Shown here piece after piece: positions 8,028 through 10,289 of a DNA stretch of 10,289 nt. Source of the DNA: CAYXZO01 sp964469505 (GTDB lineage Bacteria; Fidelibacterota; UBA8477; JABMPR01); the NCBI GenBank assembly GCA_964469505.1, contig CAYXZO010000068.1:1-10289 (forward strand). Direction: 5' to 3'. The notes beneath the pieces were generated by a model. The model worked only from the letters and a program-made list of their open reading frames with translations. It was not told the DNA's origin and did not search any database. A program made the translations under genes and the position numbers. Position 1 is the stretch's first letter, and every line of letters starts with the position of its first letter.

Positions 8028-8648
8028 ATGACTAAGCGTTATCTGCTTTATGGAGCACTTGTCGCTATTGCCGCAGGCCTGACATTAGGCGGATGCTCCG
8101 AAAGCACGAGCACCGAAGAAGAAACTACCACCAGCCCACTAGCGGGGACCTGGGCTATGAGCAATATGGAGCAAAGCCACACTTATGTATCCGCGGTGGA
8201 TACAACACTGATCCCCGGAGTGTTGGCTTACAACGTAGGCGACACCATCGCCACCGGTTCCGCTGACTGGACAACCTTCCAGGCTCTAGGTGTCCAGGCC
8301 ACTGTCGTCCTGAATGATGACGGGACTTTTACCCTGCAAGGTAGCTTGCCCACCGCTAACGATACCCTCGGCAAAGCTCCTAGCGTGGCTACCCTCACCG
8401 ACGCCGGTACCTGGCAGGCCGCCGCTGATATGAGCACTTTCGTGCTTAATGGTAGTGTTTATCAATTGGGCGGAGCCCTGACTTTAGACGATCCCAATAA
8501 CCCCACCACACTAACTATGACCTATGCCGGTGTCGACACACTGACTACCGCGGTCATTCCTGTACCGGTGGATTCCACCACAACCCTGTACTTCAATATC
8601 GAAATGTACGACTACTTCACTTCGGTACTGGGATTCACTAAACAATAA
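8028..8648 (+). CDS. Secreted lipoprotein, lipocalin-like beta-rich, function unknown
   Basis: The 206-residue protein starts with a lipoprotein signal peptide: Lys-Arg n-region, hydrophobic core, then lipobox LGGC with Cys23 as the lipidated residue. Ser at +2 favours outer-membrane sorting under the enterobacterial Lol rule, if that rule holds here. A Ser/Thr/Glu-rich tether (24-36) follows. The mature part opens with LAGTW (38-42) and has a DDGTF turn (97-101) and a second GTW (126-128). These recall lipocalin-like domains, where an LxGTW segment begins the barrel. The remainder alternates in a beta-strand manner, is rich in Thr and has no cysteines after Cys23. It is separated from the glycosyltransferase by 132 bases and followed by a strong terminator, so it may be its own unit. 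I do not recognise the exact family; the lipocalin idea rests on short motifs only. Confidence 0.85.
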   Translation: MTKRYLLYGALVAIAAGLTLGGCSESTSTEEETTTSPLAGTWAMSNMEQSHTYVSAVDTTLIPGVLAYNVGDTIATGSADWTTFQALGVQATVVLNDDGTFTLQGSLPTANDTLGKAPSVATLTDAGTWQAAADMSTFVLNGSVYQLGGALTLDDPNNPTTLTMTYAGVDTLTTAVIPVPVDSTTTLYFNIEMYDYFTSVLGFTKQ

Positions 8649-8667
8649 GATATTCATTAACAGCCAT

Positions 8668-8700
8668 AAAAAAGCCCCGCCTGGTAGCGGGGCTTTTTTT
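8668..8700. terminator. Bidirectional intrinsic terminator between convergent genes
   Basis: GCCCCGC (8674-8680), a 6-base loop and GCGGGGC (8687-8693) form a perfect 7-bp G+C-rich stem. It is flanked by six A on the left (8668-8673) and seven T on the right (8694-8700). The A-tract serves as the U-tract for transcripts arriving from the minus-strand barrel gene, so one hairpin can end both. It lies 19 bases after the lipoprotein stop and 17 bases beyond the barrel stop. Confidence 0.93.
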
Positions 8701-8717
8701 ATTGGCCACAGCCTTGA

Positions 8718-10016
8718 CTAAAACAAATATCCTAATCCAATGTAAACTCCCTGAGTTCCATCCCGGGGATCTTTGGCTTTTCCATAGTCCAGGGCTACAA
8801 TGAAATTCTCATTTAAAGCTATTCGAAAACCAAAGCCATACCCCTGGTGCCATCCCTCGCTATCGGTGGGGTGATACGAATCCGGTAAAGGATATTTCTT
8901 AACCACCTTACCGGCATCCAGGAAAACATTTCCAGCCAGATACAGATTTTGACCCCAGATTAAGGTACGGTAGAATTTCCAACGGAGTTCCAAGTTGACC
9001 AGCACCACGCCTAGCCCAACCACTCTGTTTTTCAATACTCCCCGAATAGTTTTCGACCCTCCTAATCCTTCTTGAGTCTGGTAGCTACTCTGAATGTAAG
9101 GCAACATGAAAAATGGTTCCCGGCCCGCAATCTGGGTCTGATATACTAATCGTCCGGCGAAAGAAAGCACCTCAGGCTTCAGTGTGAAATATTGCCGATG
9201 GGATACGGTGAGGAGCTGATAAGCAAAGTCGTTTCCTAAAGCATCGGGCACAATCGTCAACAAAATTTCGCTCCAGATGCCCCGCATGGGGTTGGCTTCC
9301 TGGTCTCGGGTATCGTAAACCAACCCTATCTTCAGGTAATTAGTCAATCCGCCATTTGCTTCCTCGGAAGGGATGAGGCCTAAAGAGACATATTCCGAGT
9401 ACAGAGTGGAAGTATCCGGCAGTTGCTCCGATAGTTCTTTCCCGGAATTCAGCTTCTGCACATCCACTGAATCCACCCGCGTGTTGAACCATCCTCCCCC
9501 TGCAAGAAAACTGATACGAGCACTTTTCCTCTTCTGGATATCAACGGTTACTTTCGATACTCTCCGGGCGTGGCGATAGTAAACCCGGCTTATGTAAAAC
9601 GGGCTATCTTCGTTCTCCAGATCAGAGCTGTAAGCCGCCTCGTAACCATTAAAACCAAAGAAAGGAAGCGTTTGTTCTGTCAGATAGCTTATCTCACCGG
9701 TAATCCGCATCCCCGCAGGGAGCAAATACTTGGAATCGAAAAAGATAGTATTGGTTCCTGAACCTTTCGTTGTCCTTGACCACTCCAGATAAAGAGAATA
9801 ATCGTAATCCGGATAATGTTCTCCCGTACCATACTGATAAATATTAACGATGGCGCCGTAGCGGAAACCGGTGTCGGAATCATAAGCAATTGCCGGCACC
9901 CCGCCTATTTTCAACCCTTGCACAGCCACAGAATCCGCCGCCTGGGCCCTAAACCCAAAACTTAGTCCCACGATAACTAACAATACCTTTAGCATTTTTT
10001 GCTCCCTTTTTGACAT
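8718..10016 (-). CDS. Omp85/BamA-type outer-membrane beta-barrel protein without POTRA domains
   Basis: This protein of about 432 residues (ATG at 10016) has a signal peptide with a Lys/Arg n-region, a hydrophobic core and an AQA cleavage site after residue 26. The mature chain is a run of alternating amphipathic strands. Two Omp85 surface-antigen hallmarks are visible: YDTRDQEANPMRG (about 234-246) and LGGSKTIRGV (about 318-327), the latter being the barrel-plug RGF/RGY-type motif with Val in the last position. The chain ends in GLGYLF, with the C-terminal Phe used as a barrel assembly signal. The family inserts or exports proteins or lipids at the outer membrane. There is only about 20 residues of mature sequence before the first strand, too little for POTRA domains, so this is a barrel-only member of unknown function. 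ATG 10016 has AGAGGA 6 bases upstream; ATG 9995, with GGGAG upstream, is a real alternative giving a shorter n-region. It converges on the lipoprotein gene and is divergent from the next gene. Confidence 0.87.
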   Translation of the reverse strand: MSKREQKMLKVLLVIVGLSFGFRAQAADSVAVQGLKIGGVPAIAYDSDTGFRYGAIVNIYQYGTGEHYPDYDYSLYLEWSRTTKGSGTNTIFFDSKYLLPAGMRITGEISYLTEQTLPFFGFNGYEAAYSSDLENEDSPFYISRVYYRHARRVSKVTVDIQKRKSARISFLAGGGWFNTRVDSVDVQKLNSGKELSEQLPDTSTLYSEYVSLGLIPSEEANGGLTNYLKIGLVYDTRDQEANPMRGIWSEILLTIVPDALGNDFAYQLLTVSHRQYFTLKPEVLSFAGRLVYQTQIAGREPFFMLPYIQSSYQTQEGLGGSKTIRGVLKNRVVGLGVVLVNLELRWKFYRTLIWGQNLYLAGNVFLDAGKVVKKYPLPDSYHPTDSEGWHQGYGFGFRIALNENFIVALDYGKAKDPRDGTQGVYIGLGYLF

Positions 10017-10183
10017 GTGACATCCTCTGTGAGACAAATAAATGATACCGCCCAATTCTGGCCAAAGAAAAAGTGCTTGTGAGTTTTTAGCCGTTGGCCT
10101 AGCTTGTTTCTACTCCGGGAAAAAAGACAACAAGAGGCTATTGACGCCTTGGGGAAATTAATAACCAATAGGAGGACAGTCAG
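10017..10183. other. Divergent intergenic region, probable promoters for both sides
   Basis: These 167 bases lie between two oppositely oriented exported-protein genes, so at least two promoters are expected here. I could not pick a -35/-10 pair with good spacing on either strand. TTGACG at 10141 resembles a -35 box, but it is too near the ribosome site at 10170 to have its -10 and a leader. There is no strong hairpin. Confidence 0.4.
10170..10175 (+). promoter_or_regulatory. Ribosome binding site of the truncated exported protein
   Basis: AGGAGG sits 8 bases before ATG 10184 and supports that start. Confidence 0.75.
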
Positions 10184-10289
10184 ATGAAGAAGTTTTTCCT
10201 GCTGAGCCTATTCCTGGCGATGAGTCTGGGGGTAACCTTTGCCGATGATGCCAAGGTTTTACCCGCCCATGTGTTCCGGGTTCGGGCCG
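10184..10289 (+). CDS. Exported protein of unknown function (3' partial, 35 codons visible)
   Basis: The visible residues begin MKKFFLLSLFLAMSLGVTFA, a classic Sec signal peptide: two Lys, a Leu/Phe-rich core and a TFA cleavage site after residue 20. The mature start is DDAKVLPAHVFRVRA, and the window ends in the next codon. Chain openings of the type LPxxVFRVR occur in some outer-membrane barrel proteins, but 15 mature residues are too few to assign a family. The gene is divergent from the Omp85-type barrel gene, and both products go to the envelope. It is too short for an ORF-length filter but well supported by its ribosome site and signal peptide. Confidence 0.8.
   Translation, partial: MKKFFLLSLFLAMSLGVTFADDAKVLPAHVFRVRA

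Noticed and set aside
10017..10055. TTG 10055 as start of the barrel protein
   Set aside because: The extra 13 residues would sit in front of an ordinary signal peptide, and ATG 10016 has its own ribosome site.
10095..10112. Sigma-54-like TTGGCC ... TTGT stretch
   Set aside because: The GG and GC elements are not at the required 10-base separation.
10120..10158. Second ribosome-site-like AAGAGG followed by TTGACG and a 6-codon open frame
   Set aside because: It is too short and generic to call a leader peptide. The similarity of 10120-10137 to the leader at 8001-8020 is purine-rich and may be chance.

Overview
The window looks like a chromosomal segment of a Gram-negative bacterium. The envelope signals are clear: a lipobox protein, an Omp85-type beta-barrel ending in Phe, and two signal peptides. 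Ribosome binding sites are strong AGGAGG types. G+C varies from high (first gene) to low (middle), and the mix of genes is reminiscent of poorly cultivated lineages. The sequence alone does not settle the phylum.

Positions 1-7895 hold three tightly packed plus-strand genes that read as the end of a surface-glycan operon. The first is the 3' nine-tenths of a thiamine-diphosphate (ThDP) enzyme of the acetolactate-synthase type. Four bases later comes an extended SDR sugar-nucleotide epimerase/reductase with a TTG start. Two bases after that is a 1787-residue protein made of four GT-B glycosyltransferase domains in an A1-B1-A2-B2 order, followed by five TPR-like repeats. The ThDP enzyme and SDR could build an unusual, possibly branched-chain, activated sugar in the manner of the yersiniose enzymes YerE/YerF. 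The giant transferase could then add sugars to a glycan or protein. Only the last transferase domain (B2) keeps a full EX7E motif. An in-frame fossil-like ribosome binding site between the two modules hints at an old gene fusion.

Positions 7896-8648 hold a 132-base spacer and a 206-residue lipoprotein with a lipocalin-like look. A strong hairpin (8668-8700) with A-tract and T-tract can end transcription from both sides. It is shared with a convergent minus-strand gene (8718-10016) for an Omp85/BamA-like outer-membrane barrel that has a signal peptide but no room for POTRA domains. A 167-base divergent spacer separates that gene from the start of another exported protein (10184 to the window end), which is cut off after 35 codons.

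The most notable item is the duplicated multi-glycosyltransferase/TPR protein. Nothing in the window is a mobile element, CRISPR array, tRNA or rRNA that I can recognise.
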